A stretch of DNA of 64,000 nucleotides from Armatimonadota bacterium (lineage in GTDB: Bacteria; Armatimonadota; UBA5829; DSUL01). This document shows positions 41,398 through 50,149 of this stretch, piece after piece; the first letter of the stretch is position 1; the number at the start of each line of letters is the position of its first letter. The position numbers and the translations under genes are program-made. Below the pieces are notes generated by a model. It saw only the letters and a list, made by a program, of their open reading frames with translations. It did not search any database and was not told where the DNA came from. Location: NCBI GenBank assembly GCA_025998755.1, contig AP024674.1, forward strand, positions 1,168,162-1,232,161. The letters are read 5' to 3'.

Positions 41398-44300
41398 TCA
41401 CCGGTAGACGTATACGGGAAGGCTCTCCGTGGCGAGGGTCTTCCCTTCGTCATCCTTCACTGTGAGAGCCAGGCGGTACCTGCCCGGAGTGGCCACAATC
41501 CTGGCCTTCACGAGAAAGGCGGCTGGCTCGGAGGCTACCTGCACCTCTGCGCTCGCCTTTACGGGACGGGCGCGAGGGTTGTCTGCCGGCGTTAGCTGAG
41601 TCTCCACAGTGAAACGCTGCCCTTCCCTGCCCACCGCGGACAGCGTGAGTTCTGCTGCGCCGCCGGGCTTCAGGCAGCGCCGCTCCCAGAAGAGCGCCGC
41701 TCCCCATGGCTGAAATCCGTCCGGCTGCTGGAAGCGCCAGAGCGAAAAACGATGCAACCTCTTGCCTGCCGTCATAGCCAGCGGGTCGAGCTCCAGGCGC
41801 GCCTTACGGGTCTCACCGTCGTCGCTGTCGTTGACCACAAGGCTCAGACCCACGGTATCCCACATCGACGGGGAAAGAGGAGTAAGCTCATCAAGGGGAA
41901 TGGCCAACTCATAGAGAGTGCGTCCACCCACACGGCGCACCGCGGCCGGGACGTTCGGCATCGGCCCGACGGTCTGCCCCCGGCGGCCTGCCCAGCGCAC
42001 CACCACAGTCCTGCCGCTGCCATCCAGTGCAAGGCCGATCTCATGACCCGTCTCTCCGTAGCCGTCCGTCCTGGCCAGCACCGGGTCCAATCCGACCTGC
42101 AGGCTGTCGTTCATCCACAAATCCAGGCACGCCATGGTCTGCGCGTGGACGTCATCGGTGATATCCGCCGCCACGTAAAGGAAGCGGTCATCCCAGGCCA
42201 GCGCGAACCGGCCGGCAAGGTCAGAGGGTCCGGTGTGCCGGTCGCGCCCGCCCCGCCGGATCCGGACGGGAACGGATGCCCCGGCATTCTTCTTGAGGCG
42301 GTCAATCTCTCCCCAGAGCTCGAAAGCCCAGCGGATGTTGCGGCCGCCGATCCGTAGGAGCACATCTCCTTCCCGAATGCCCGCCTGCGCGGCCGCGGAG
42401 CCAGGCTCCACGGAGGTGACGACCACCTCATCCGGGTGGTATCCGTCCAGCATGTACTTCTCCCGGTACTGCGGCGTGATGCCGTCCCACTGCATCCCGA
42501 ACGCGCGCTCCGGACGCAGCTCTGCCGCTCCTTCTGGAACGGCAAGCTGTAGGTCAAGCAGCCAGTTGTCCGCCTGGATGTGGGCCTCATCGGAGATGTC
42601 CACCCACTGGGCGTTGCTCCAGTCCGATAGATCACCATCTATGGTCACGGCGTCTGCCCTGGGAATGGGGCGCACCGGGGCACCGGCAGCGTCAGGCTGA
42701 GACGCACTGCCGGAGGGCGCAGCCCCGCCTCGGAGTCCTGGGCGCTCCTCCTCAAGAGTCCGGAGAGCAATCTGCTTGACCCGCCCGGTCACGGCATCAG
42801 GACCGGGTTGCTTCTCCACCTCCAGACGTATCGACTCGGCGGCGGGGGGAGCCAGTCCGGAGCGGGAAAGATCCACCGAACCATCTTCTCCGATGCGGAT
42901 CAGCCGGCGGTAGCCGGCCTTTTCCAGACCGGGATGATGGAAAACGGTATCATACTCGATGCCCTGGCGGCTGTAGAGGATGCCATAGAAGGTGGCGGCC
43001 GCCGCGATGTCCGCATAGCTGGCCCCGGAAGGTGTCCGGGCCTCGCGCGGCACGCCGAAGATACCACTCTCGTTCGGGATGAAGCCGGCGGGAAGGACGA
43101 CCGCAGCCTCGGCGAGCGCATTGCGCTCCGTGCGGGATGAAGGGCGGGGATGATTCTCGATGTGCGCCTTCAAGCCACGCAGAACACGGACCCGCTGGGT
43201 GTACTCCAACCCCGGCCCTCCCCAGAACCAGAAGTTCCGCGCGCCCTGGTCATAAGCGCGGATGAAGGCGGGCACCATCAGCGCCGGGTCGCCCTCGGGG
43301 TAGACACTCACGCCCCATTCCCGGTCCCACTGACGCGCCGCTCCACGAAGGAACGAGTTGAAATAGTCGAACTGCTGGCGGTCGTCCAGACCCTCCAGTC
43401 CCTCTCCCAGCAGCAGCTCCGGCGCCCACCCGTAGCCCCGAAGGACATAACGCCCTTCATAGGTCAGCGCGCTGGCGCCACCCGCCATCTGGTAGGATGC
43501 CGTCCACAGGAACGTCTCCCACGAAGGGCACGGATCCAGCAACGGAAACACTGCGCCGGTGTTGTCAATCCCAGCCATTCCCATTATCCGCCGGTCCGGG
43601 CGCTGCAAGGCCTCCACGCGCATCTGCACCGCGTTGGCGAACGCCTCCGGGCCGGGAAGCTGCCCTGGAATCCCTTTGTCCCACCCGAAACGGATGGCGG
43701 GCTCGTCGATATAGAAGTGAGTGGGAGCATAGTTGGAGCGGTAAAAGTCATCCGGAAAACGCGCCGGACCATTCCAGTAGACCGGCTCGTCGCGGACCCA
43801 GTCCACCGCCTCGGCGGTCGGCGGGTGGAAATAGTTGGCTCCGGCCTGGATGAGCTCCGCATACTCCTCCCGGGTCAGAGGCTGGCCGTGGCGCTCTTCA
43901 ACAGGAACGGATGGGTCCCGGTCCTCGCGCGCATCCACATGCCAGCCTATGCGCAGGTCTTCCCGCAGGCGCAGAATGCGCGGGTTCTCAAAGCTCAGAG
44001 AGGGGAAAGGACGCACAGGGTAGCGCACCAGCGCGTGCCCGAAGAGGCGGCCCGTATCGGCAAAGCCTCCCGTATACCGGGAGAACTCCGCCGGTTGCGG
44101 GAAGAAATCCCGAGTGAAGGTGGAATGCTCCGAGAGGGCCGCCCGCCCGGTCAGCGCATTGACATACTCGATGGGCCCGCCATCCACCGGCCGGTAGATG
44201 TAACGGACAACATCCCCCACCCCCTCCGGACCGGTCAAGGGCACTCGCTCGCTCAATACCCGGACTCCGAACACCCGCGGACCGGCCTCCACATTGATGG

Positions 44301-44529
44301 CCTCCGGACCGGGCTTTTCCAGGGTCATCTCCCACCACTGGTATGAGCGGCCTTTCAACCGCTCCGTCGCTCCGGCGACGATGCGCACGCGTCGGACAGG
44401 CACACTCTGATGCTCAGACCCGGCATTGACGTAATACTGGGCCTCCATTCCGGGGGCAACAGCCGTATACCCACGGGTGGCCGCAAGAAAACAGATGCCC
44501 AGACAAAAGATGAAGTGCGCAGGCCTCAC
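41398..44529 (-). CDS. Large secreted protein with glycosidase-like region and a CBM9-like domain split by a PDZ domain
   Basis: A 1043-residue protein with a signal peptide (HFIFCLGICFLAATRGYTA). The part up to about 600 looks like a beta-rich region followed by an alpha/beta barrel (YFHPPTAEAVDW, FYIDEPAIRFGWDKG, GGASALTYEGRYVLRGYGW, FWFWGGPG). From about 626 a CBM9-like carbohydrate-binding domain begins (IDGDLSDW), is interrupted at about 690-763 by a PDZ domain (EPGSAAAQAGIREGDVLLRIGG), and resumes with FLYVAADITDD and YELAIPLDEL to about 928. A last beta domain ends in ESLPVYVYR. It probably degrades or binds polysaccharide. GTG start with GGGAG 8 bases upstream. Confidence 0.75.
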   Translation of the reverse strand: MRPAHFIFCLGICFLAATRGYTAVAPGMEAQYYVNAGSEHQSVPVRRVRIVAGATERLKGRSYQWWEMTLEKPGPEAINVEAGPRVFGVRVLSERVPLTGPEGVGDVVRYIYRPVDGGPIEYVNALTGRAALSEHSTFTRDFFPQPAEFSRYTGGFADTGRLFGHALVRYPVRPFPSLSFENPRILRLREDLRIGWHVDAREDRDPSVPVEERHGQPLTREEYAELIQAGANYFHPPTAEAVDWVRDEPVYWNGPARFPDDFYRSNYAPTHFYIDEPAIRFGWDKGIPGQLPGPEAFANAVQMRVEALQRPDRRIMGMAGIDNTGAVFPLLDPCPSWETFLWTASYQMAGGASALTYEGRYVLRGYGWAPELLLGEGLEGLDDRQQFDYFNSFLRGAARQWDREWGVSVYPEGDPALMVPAFIRAYDQGARNFWFWGGPGLEYTQRVRVLRGLKAHIENHPRPSSRTERNALAEAAVVLPAGFIPNESGIFGVPREARTPSGASYADIAAAATFYGILYSRQGIEYDTVFHHPGLEKAGYRRLIRIGEDGSVDLSRSGLAPPAAESIRLEVEKQPGPDAVTGRVKQIALRTLEEERPGLRGGAAPSGSASQPDAAGAPVRPIPRADAVTIDGDLSDWSNAQWVDISDEAHIQADNWLLDLQLAVPEGAAELRPERAFGMQWDGITPQYREKYMLDGYHPDEVVVTSVEPGSAAAQAGIREGDVLLRIGGRNIRWAFELWGEIDRLKKNAGASVPVRIRRGGRDRHTGPSDLAGRFALAWDDRFLYVAADITDDVHAQTMACLDLWMNDSLQVGLDPVLARTDGYGETGHEIGLALDGSGRTVVVRWAGRRGQTVGPMPNVPAAVRRVGGRTLYELAIPLDELTPLSPSMWDTVGLSLVVNDSDDGETRKARLELDPLAMTAGKRLHRFSLWRFQQPDGFQPWGAALFWERRCLKPGGAAELTLSAVGREGQRFTVETQLTPADNPRARPVKASAEVQVASEPAAFLVKARIVATPGRYRLALTVKDDEGKTLATESLPVYVYR

Positions 44530-44562
44530 GGTTTTATCTCCCTTGAGGGCGGTCTGGTGGAC

Positions 44563-45204
44563 TCAGGCTCCGCTGACAGACTGGAGAACAACGACGAAAT
44601 GGCAGATGCTGCCGCCCAGAACGAAGACATGCCAAAGATCATGGGCGCTGAAACGCCCCGGCCAAAGGTGCGGCCGATCCAGCGCGAAAACGACCGCACC
44701 GACGCTGTACACCACCCCGCCCGCCACCAGCCAGCCGAAGGCTGCCGGAGGAAGTGACGCTGCCAGGGGGACAATGGCGATGACCGCCAGCCAACCCATC
44801 AAGATGTAAAGGACCATCCTGACCCAGGCGGGAGCGTCCTTCCAGAGCAGAGTGATTCCGATGCCCGTGGCGGCAAGGGCATATTCGATGCCCAGCAGGC
44901 TCCAGCCCCATCCTCCGCGCAGCACAGTCAGACAGACCGGAGCATACGTCCCGGCAATGAGCAGATAGATACCAATGTGGTCGAACTGCTGCAGGCGCCT
45001 CTCCCAGTGCGGTGGAACGCGCAGGCTATGGTACAGCGTGCTGGCCAGATACAGCAGGATGAGGCTGGAACCGTAGATGGCAACGCCTGTGACGCTCCAG
45101 GCGCTGCCGGCCGCCAGAACAGCGAGCACAGCAAGCGCGGCGACCGACATACCCAGACCGGCAAAATGCGAGAGGCCGCTGAACGGCTCACGGATCCAGC
45201 GCAA
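44563..45204 (-). CDS. trhA: Hemolysin III family (PAQR-like) membrane protein
   Basis: A 213-residue protein with seven hydrophobic helices. Metal-site residues of the family are visible: LASTLYHSLR in helix 2 (Ser, His), FDHIGIYLLIAGTY (Asp, His) and DLWHVFVLGGSICHF (two His). Members affect membrane fluidity in E. coli (TrhA). A TTG start with GGAGGAG 9 bases upstream. A minus-strand TATAAT at 45273-45278 may be its -10 box. Confidence 0.88.
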   Translation of the reverse strand: MRWIREPFSGLSHFAGLGMSVAALAVLAVLAAGSAWSVTGVAIYGSSLILLYLASTLYHSLRVPPHWERRLQQFDHIGIYLLIAGTYAPVCLTVLRGGWGWSLLGIEYALAATGIGITLLWKDAPAWVRMVLYILMGWLAVIAIVPLAASLPPAAFGWLVAGGVVYSVGAVVFALDRPHLWPGRFSAHDLWHVFVLGGSICHFVVVLQSVSGA

Positions 45205-45317
45205 GGCTCAGGACTCCTCCAGGAAGTGCGAAGCGGCGGACCATTCGGGGGTGGGCGCGCCGCCTACGGCGCATTATACCCGCTTCGGGTTCACCGCGCG
45301 ACCCGGGAAGAAGGCGA

Positions 45318-45346
45318 TTGCCCGCACCAGCGCCGGCAGATATAAT
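45318..45346 (+). promoter_or_regulatory. Promoter of the UroD-like methyltransferase gene
   Basis: TTGCCC (45318-45323), a 17-base spacer and a perfect TATAAT (45341-45346). The transcript would start near 45353, leaving a 75-base leader before TTG 45428. The 223-base gap holds nothing else recognisable apart from the trhA -10 candidate. Confidence 0.65.
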
Positions 45347-45427
45347 GGCGGGAGTGCGGGAGAGAGACGCACGGAGATCCCGGCGCTCCTGCAAGCGAGA
45401 GAGCGCCGCTGAGAGGTTGCCGATCCT

Positions 45428-46438
45428 TTGACTTCACGCGAACTCGTCAGACTGACCCTTGAACACCGCCCTGTGGAGCGAGTGCCCAGAGACCTCTGGA
45501 CGCTCCCCGGAGTTCACTGGTTCCGCGCCGCGGAGCTGGAGACCGTTCTGCGCCGTTTCCCCCCAGACTTCGGCATCCCGGATTACCGGTACGGGACAGC
45601 AGAGCGAGCGAAGGGCGAACCGTGTCGGCGGGGCCAGTACGTGGATGCGTGGGGCTGCGTTTGGCACGTGGCCGAGGACGGTGTTGTGGGCGAAGTCAAA
45701 GAGCCCGCCATCAAAGAGCTGGCGGACGTCGCCAGCTACCGGCCACCTTTCGAGCTGCTGGACAACGCGGATCTTTCCCGGGTGAACCAGAGCTGTGCAG
45801 AGTCAGATCTGTTCATGCGCGTCGGCACCGAGACCCGTCCGTTCGAGCGGTTGCAGTTCCTGAGAGGAACGGAGCAGTTGCTGATGGACCTGGCCTACGG
45901 GGAGCCGGCCATCGAGACCCTGATCCGGATGCTCCACGACTTCTATTGCCGCGAAATGGAGATGTGGGCGTCGACAGACGTGGACGGGGTGCACTTCATG
46001 GATGACTGGGGATCGCAGACAGCCCTCCTCATCTCCCCGCAAATGTGGCGCGACCTTTTCAAGCCGCTCTACCGTGACTACAGCAACATCCTGAAGTCGC
46101 GGGGGAAATACGTGTTTTTCCACTCCGACGGCAACATCGAGGCGATCTTCCCGGATCTTATCGAAATCGGGATTGACGCTGTGAACTCTCAGCTGTTCTG
46201 TATGGACATCGAAAAGCTGGGCGAGCTGTACCGGGGAAAGATCACGTTCTGGGGCGAGATAGACCGCCAGCAGATCCTTTCGTTCGGGACGCCGGAAGAC
46301 GTGCGCGCCGCGGTCCGGCGCGTGCGCGCGGCTCTGGATCGCGGTCAGGGGGGGGTCATCGCCCAGTGCGAATGGGGGCTGGATACTCCCGCGGAAAACA
46401 TCGCGGCGGTCTTCGAGGAGTGGGAGAAGCCATTATGA
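45428..46438 (+). CDS. Uroporphyrinogen decarboxylase (URO-D) fold protein, probably methyltransferase-like
   Basis: A 336-residue URO-D superfamily protein. Family pattern: FLRGTEQLLMDLAYG, FMDDWGSQTALLISPQMWRDLFKPLY and VFFHSDGNIEAIFPDLIEIGIDAVN. It lacks the N-terminal heme-synthesis signature of HemE and belongs to the large MtaA/corrinoid methyltransferase-related group. His and Cys residues (FHSDGN, FCMDIE) could bind zinc. No corrinoid protein gene adjoins it. TTG start with GAGAGG upstream and a clear promoter. Confidence 0.82.
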   Translation: MTSRELVRLTLEHRPVERVPRDLWTLPGVHWFRAAELETVLRRFPPDFGIPDYRYGTAERAKGEPCRRGQYVDAWGCVWHVAEDGVVGEVKEPAIKELADVASYRPPFELLDNADLSRVNQSCAESDLFMRVGTETRPFERLQFLRGTEQLLMDLAYGEPAIETLIRMLHDFYCREMEMWASTDVDGVHFMDDWGSQTALLISPQMWRDLFKPLYRDYSNILKSRGKYVFFHSDGNIEAIFPDLIEIGIDAVNSQLFCMDIEKLGELYRGKITFWGEIDRQQILSFGTPEDVRAAVRRVRAALDRGQGGVIAQCEWGLDTPAENIAAVFEEWEKPL

Positions 46439-46478
46439 CACGCCGTGCGCCAGACCCGCTCCGGAAGGAGCGGCGCCA

Positions 46479-46649
46479 ATGGAAAAGCTGACAGGAACAG
46501 GGCTGGCAGCTGCACTGAACATCGGAGTGCAGGACCGGATCTGCGTCGCGGGCTGGCTGGGTACCGGGGACAGCGTCACCCTGCAGTTCGAGGCCGTCCC
46601 ATCTGCGCCCCTGACGAAGATCAGTCTCTTCCCTCCCCCTGCTATGTGA
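46479..46649 (+). CDS. N-terminal fragment of an apparently frameshifted conserved protein
   Basis: A 56-residue open frame with a strong ribosome site (GGAAGGAG, 7 bases upstream). It begins MEKLTGTGLAAAL and runs through VTLQFEAVPSAPL to a TGA at 46647. Its sequence flows sensibly into the frame that continues downstream after a -1 shift near CCCTCCCCCT (46631-46640). Either it is half of a gene broken by mutation or sequencing error, or a short coupled gene. Confidence 0.45.
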   Translation: MEKLTGTGLAAALNIGVQDRICVAGWLGTGDSVTLQFEAVPSAPLTKISLFPPPAM

Positions 46650-46999
46650 GCACTCATCTGGCCCGATGGGAACTGACCCGGAATGACACCATTCTGGCCC
46701 GTTGGGAGGATGAGCCCGAAGACCTAGGGCGGGCGCTGGGACCGCTGATTGGCCAGAAGGTGACCTCCTGGGCGACACACGAGCCGACGGCGGGACTTGT
46801 GCTGAACTTCGAAGGAGGTCTGCGGTTCGAGCTGGTGGGGCTCGAGGGCGTGGCTGTCCAGAAAAAGGACTCGTGGCGGCTGAGACTTCCTGACGCCCGG
46901 ACCCGGCACATCCGGTGCGACGGCGCGATGTTTGTGACAGCGGATGGCGAGCGTTATACGGATGCCGAGGTGCAGGAGATGCTGGCGCAGGAAGACTGA
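46646..46999 (+). CDS. C-terminal part of the same protein, or a small coupled gene
   Basis: A 117-residue frame that starts with GTG overlapping the previous stop (GTGA) but has no ribosome site of its own. The sequence HLARWELTRNDTILARWEDE, LIGQKVTSW, LVLNFEGGLRFELVG looks like a small beta-rich conserved hypothetical whose N-terminal half is normally fused. The final 30 residues DGAMFVTADGERYTDAEVQ look intact. Reading the two parts together gives about 173 residues. I recognise no function. Confidence 0.55.
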   Translation: MSTHLARWELTRNDTILARWEDEPEDLGRALGPLIGQKVTSWATHEPTAGLVLNFEGGLRFELVGLEGVAVQKKDSWRLRLPDARTRHIRCDGAMFVTADGERYTDAEVQEMLAQED

Positions 47000-47009
47000 C
47001 ACTCCGGTG

Positions 47010-47015
47010 TATACT
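47010..47015 (+). promoter_or_regulatory. -10 box next to dapL, suggesting a leaderless transcript
   Basis: TATACT ends 8 bases before the dapL ATG, so transcription would begin at or within two bases of the start codon. No Shine-Dalgarno sequence precedes the ATG. No clear -35 box is seen. Confidence 0.4.
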
Positions 47016-47023
47016 GTAGCGCC

Positions 47024-48253
47024 ATGCCTTACGCCAACGAGAACTACCTGAAGCTGAAGGCCGGCTATCTCTTTCCGGAGATAGCCCGGCGTGTGAAAAT
47101 CTTCTGCGAAGAGAACCCGGACGCCCGGGTCATCCGTCTTGGCATCGGGGATGTCACGGAGCCTCTGCCACCCGCCATCACGGAAGCCATGCGCCGCGCC
47201 GTGGAGGAGATGGGGCAACGGGAGACCTTCCGCGGATACGGGCCGGAGCAGGGCTATGAGTTCCTGCGGGAAGCCATCGCAGAGCACGACTTCCGGTCGC
47301 GAGGGTGCGACATCTCTCCGGATGAGATCTTCGTCTCGGACGGGAGCAAGTGCGACACAGGCAACATTCTGGAGGTCTTCGGCCCCGGCAACCGGATCGC
47401 CGTGACGGACCCGGTGTATCCGGTATACGTGGACACCAACGTGATGGCCGGCAACACAGGTCCGGCGAACGAATCGGGAGAGTTCGAGGGGCTGGTCTAC
47501 CTGAAAGCCTCGGCTGAGACCGGCTTCAACCCTCCTTTGCCGGAAGAAAAGGTGGACATCATCTATCTGTGTTCGCCAAATAATCCCACCGGCACGGCTC
47601 TAACGCGCAACCAGATGGAGGAGTGGGTCAGCTACGCCCGCAACAACAGCTCCATCCTGCTGTTCGATGCGGCCTATGAGGCGTTCATTCAGGACCCGGA
47701 GATCCCCCACTCCATCTACGAGATTCCCGGCGCGCGGGATGTCGCGATAGAGTTCCGCAGCTTCTCCAAGCTGGCGGGCTTCACGGGGGTACGCTGCGCG
47801 TTCACCGTGATACCATCCGATCTGGAGGCCCGAACGCGGGACGGACGGATGGTGAAGCTCCACGCTCTGTGGACACGGCGACACACCACCAAGTTCAACG
47901 GTGTTTCCTATATCACCCAGAGGGGCGCGGAAGCTGTCTATTCGCCCGAGGGCAGACGACAGACGCGGGAAATTATCGCCTTCTATCTTGAAAACGCCCG
48001 CATCATCCGCGAGACACTTCAGGAAGCAGGGTTGACTGTTTTCGGCGGCGTAAACGCCCCTTACGTATGGGTGGAGACTCCCGGAAGGATCTCATCGTGG
48101 GAGTTCTTCGATACACTCCTAAAGCGGGCGCACGTGGTCTGCACGCCTGGCAGCGGTTTCGGCGCGGCAGGAGAAGGCTACATCCGCATCAGCGCCTTTA
48201 ACAGCCGCGAGAATGTTATGGAAGCGATGAGGCGGTTGCGCCAGGCGCTCTGA
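47024..48253 (+). CDS. dapL: LL-diaminopimelate aminotransferase
   Basis: A 409-residue class I/II PLP aminotransferase that makes LL-diaminopimelate directly from tetrahydrodipicolinate for lysine and peptidoglycan synthesis. The N-terminus [18 protein letters not shown] is the DapL signature. PLP-binding residues are visible: [29 protein letters not shown] and S-F-S-K249-L-A-G-F-T-G. Lysine synthesis by the DapL route is found in Cyanobacteria, Chloroflexi, Chlamydiae, Armatimonadota-like lineages and others. A hairpin spans its stop codon. Confidence 0.95.
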   Translation: MPYANENYLKLKAGYLFPEIARRVKIFCEENPDARVIRLGIGDVTEPLPPAITEAMRRAVEEMGQRETFRGYGPEQGYEFLREAIAEHDFRSRGCDISPDEIFVSDGSKCDTGNILEVFGPGNRIAVTDPVYPVYVDTNVMAGNTGPANESGEFEGLVYLKASAETGFNPPLPEEKVDIIYLCSPNNPTGTALTRNQMEEWVSYARNNSSILLFDAAYEAFIQDPEIPHSIYEIPGARDVAIEFRSFSKLAGFTGVRCAFTVIPSDLEARTRDGRMVKLHALWTRRHTTKFNGVSYITQRGAEAVYSPEGRRQTREIIAFYLENARIIRETLQEAGLTVFGGVNAPYVWVETPGRISSWEFFDTLLKRAHVVCTPGSGFGAAGEGYIRISAFNSRENVMEAMRRLRQAL

Positions 48254-48263
48254 CGCAACCGCC
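48231..48263 (+). terminator. Hairpin at the end of dapL
   Basis: GGCGGTTGCG pairs perfectly with CGCAACCGCC (10 bp) around a 13-base loop that contains the stop codon region. The converging DegT gene ends 28 bases later. No T run follows, so action as terminator is likely but unproved. Confidence 0.5.
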
Positions 48264-48290
48264 CTTGACCTCCGCCGGGCGCTCGGCCTC

Positions 48291-49613
48291 TCAGCGCCTG
48301 CGGACCTTCTCCGCAGCGTTGCGGATGCCGGAAATCATGTCCTCGATCTCGCGGTCAGTCAGCCGGGGGTGCATCGGGAGATTGATCTCGCGGCGGTAGA
48401 AGAACTTCTCCGCGACGGGGCAGAGGTTGTCCGCATACCCCAGCTTCTTCAGACCGGTGAAATGGTATGTGGGCTGGTAGTGGAGGATTCCCTGCACTCC
48501 TTCCTCGCGATAGAGGACGCGCATAAAGTCGTCGCGGCTGGCGCCGAGCTCCTCTTCTTCGACGCACAGTGTATAGAGGTGATAGACGTGGTAGGCGTAG
48601 GGAGCCTCGCGTGTCGGTGTGATCCCGGGGATGCCCTCGATGCCCGCGGTGATGCGCCTGCCGATCTCGCGGCGCCTGCGGTTCAGCTCGTGGAGCCGGC
48701 GCAGCTGCGCTCTGCCCACCGCAGCCTGCACTTCGTTCATCCTGTAGTTGTTGCCCCACCGCCCGCTGACGTCAACGACGTCAAAATGCGACGGGATCCA
48801 GTAATCCTTCTGATCCGGCCAGTGCTGCAGGTTCATGCACCGGAGTTTTTCGATGGCATCCACGAAATCGTCGCGGTTGGTGGTGATCATGCCACCTTCG
48901 CCGCAGGTGGTCATATTCTTGAGTGAGTGGAAGCTGAAGCACCCCACGTCCCCCACCGCCCCGGCCATTCGGCGCTTGCAGGGCTGCCTCGGCTCCAGGG
49001 GACAGTCAAGATCGGGCTTCGGGCACTCCGGCGGACAGATGAAGGCCCCCGGCGCATGAGCACAGTCTTCCAGCACGAACAGACCGTGCTGTCGGGCGAT
49101 CTCCATGATGGGATCCATGTCGCACATCTGACCGCCGTAATGGACCACATAGATCGCCTTCGTGCGAGGGGTGACCTTGCGGGCAACATCCTCAGGATCT
49201 ATGTTGAAGGTGACCGGGTCAATATCGGCATAGACCGGCCTTGCGCCCTCTTTCAGAATCACGAGCGAGGTGGCGATGAACGTGTTGGGAGTCACAATGA
49301 CTTCGTCGCCCGGTCCGATCTGAAAGACCTGGGTGGCCACGTGCATCGCTGTGGTGCAGTTAGTGACGGCGAAAGCGTATTTCACGCCGCACATGGCGGC
49401 GAACTCGCGCTGAAAGGCCGCCACCTGAGGGCCCATCGTTAGGGTGTCCTGCTGCATGGCTTCCCAGGCAGCCTCTCTCTCCTCCTCCCCGTAGATGGAC
49501 CCGAAGAAAGAGTATGGGACCTTCAGCTGAACGCCGTCATCCACGGCGTAACTGGAAGTGATGCCGCCTTCCGTTTCCGCCCCGGGAGCGACGGCGGCGC
49601 GTTCCTCTGACAT
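48291..49613 (-). CDS. DegT/DnrJ/EryC1/StrS family aminotransferase with Cys-rich insertion
   Basis: A 440-residue PLP-dependent sugar aminotransferase. PLP-site residues: VTNCTTAMHVA, the Asp in LEDCAHAPGA (183) and Lys232 in CFSFHSLKNMTTCGEGG. Between the Asp and Lys is an unusual insertion of about 28 residues with C193, C197, C204 and C212, which could hold a metal ion. Family enzymes aminate nucleotide-linked keto sugars for surface polysaccharide or antibiotics. ATG 49613 with GGAGG 7 bases upstream is preferred over TTG 49619. No sugar-nucleotide genes adjoin it. Confidence 0.9.
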   Translation of the reverse strand: MSEERAAVAPGAETEGGITSSYAVDDGVQLKVPYSFFGSIYGEEEREAAWEAMQQDTLTMGPQVAAFQREFAAMCGVKYAFAVTNCTTAMHVATQVFQIGPGDEVIVTPNTFIATSLVILKEGARPVYADIDPVTFNIDPEDVARKVTPRTKAIYVVHYGGQMCDMDPIMEIARQHGLFVLEDCAHAPGAFICPPECPKPDLDCPLEPRQPCKRRMAGAVGDVGCFSFHSLKNMTTCGEGGMITTNRDDFVDAIEKLRCMNLQHWPDQKDYWIPSHFDVVDVSGRWGNNYRMNEVQAAVGRAQLRRLHELNRRRREIGRRITAGIEGIPGITPTREAPYAYHVYHLYTLCVEEEELGASRDDFMRVLYREEGVQGILHYQPTYHFTGLKKLGYADNLCPVAEKFFYRREINLPMHPRLTDREIEDMISGIRNAAEKVRRR

Positions 49614-49720
49614 CGGCAAACCTCCGCATCAGAAAGGTTGGTCTGCCAGTCAGTGTACCAGCCCCGGCCTGAGTGCTCTATGAAAAAAGGAACGATAAAG
49701 CGCGCTTTGGCGGCGGCGCG

Positions 49721-50098
49721 TCAGACTTTCATCACTTCGATCTCGTAGCCGTCCGGGTCATCTATGAAGTAGAACGCGCCGTTGACCGGCCCCTCGGACG
49801 GCCAGAACTCGATCCCTTCTGGCTCCCACTTCCGGCGGAACTCGGCAAGATCCGGCACGCTGAAGGCGAAGTGGAAGATATCCTCAGGGAATTCGAAGTC
49901 CCCGAAATCTGGGCTGTAGCAGAGTTCCAGCTTGGTGGGATTGTCAGGCAGCTCCAGGAAGCAGAGTTGATTGCCGGCCGGAGAGATGCTGCGGCGCAGC
50001 TCCCGGAAACCGAAAACCTCCGTGTAAAAGCGCACCGACCGCTCCAGGTCGCGCACGCGGATACGGCAGTGGAGAAACTGGGGTTTGAACTCACTCAC
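49721..50098 (-). CDS. VOC family protein, glyoxalase I-like
   Basis: A 125-residue vicinal oxygen chelate protein. Pattern: HCRIRVRDLERSVRFYTEVFGFRELRR at the start (metal His), FLELPDNPTKLELCY, HFAFSVPDLAEF and FYFIDDPDGYEIEVM at the end (Glu ligand). The whole length and motifs match lactoylglutathione lyase, but the substrate could be another. I start at GTG 50098, which follows AAAGGAG; a TTG at 50122 is in frame but has no site. Confidence 0.85.
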   Translation of the reverse strand: MSEFKPQFLHCRIRVRDLERSVRFYTEVFGFRELRRSISPAGNQLCFLELPDNPTKLELCYSPDFGDFEFPEDIFHFAFSVPDLAEFRRKWEPEGIEFWPSEGPVNGAFYFIDDPDGYEIEVMKV

Positions 50099-50149
50099 GG
50101 CTTCTGATACTCCTTTTTTCAAGACGTCGAGGGCCGGACTCCGATCGAA

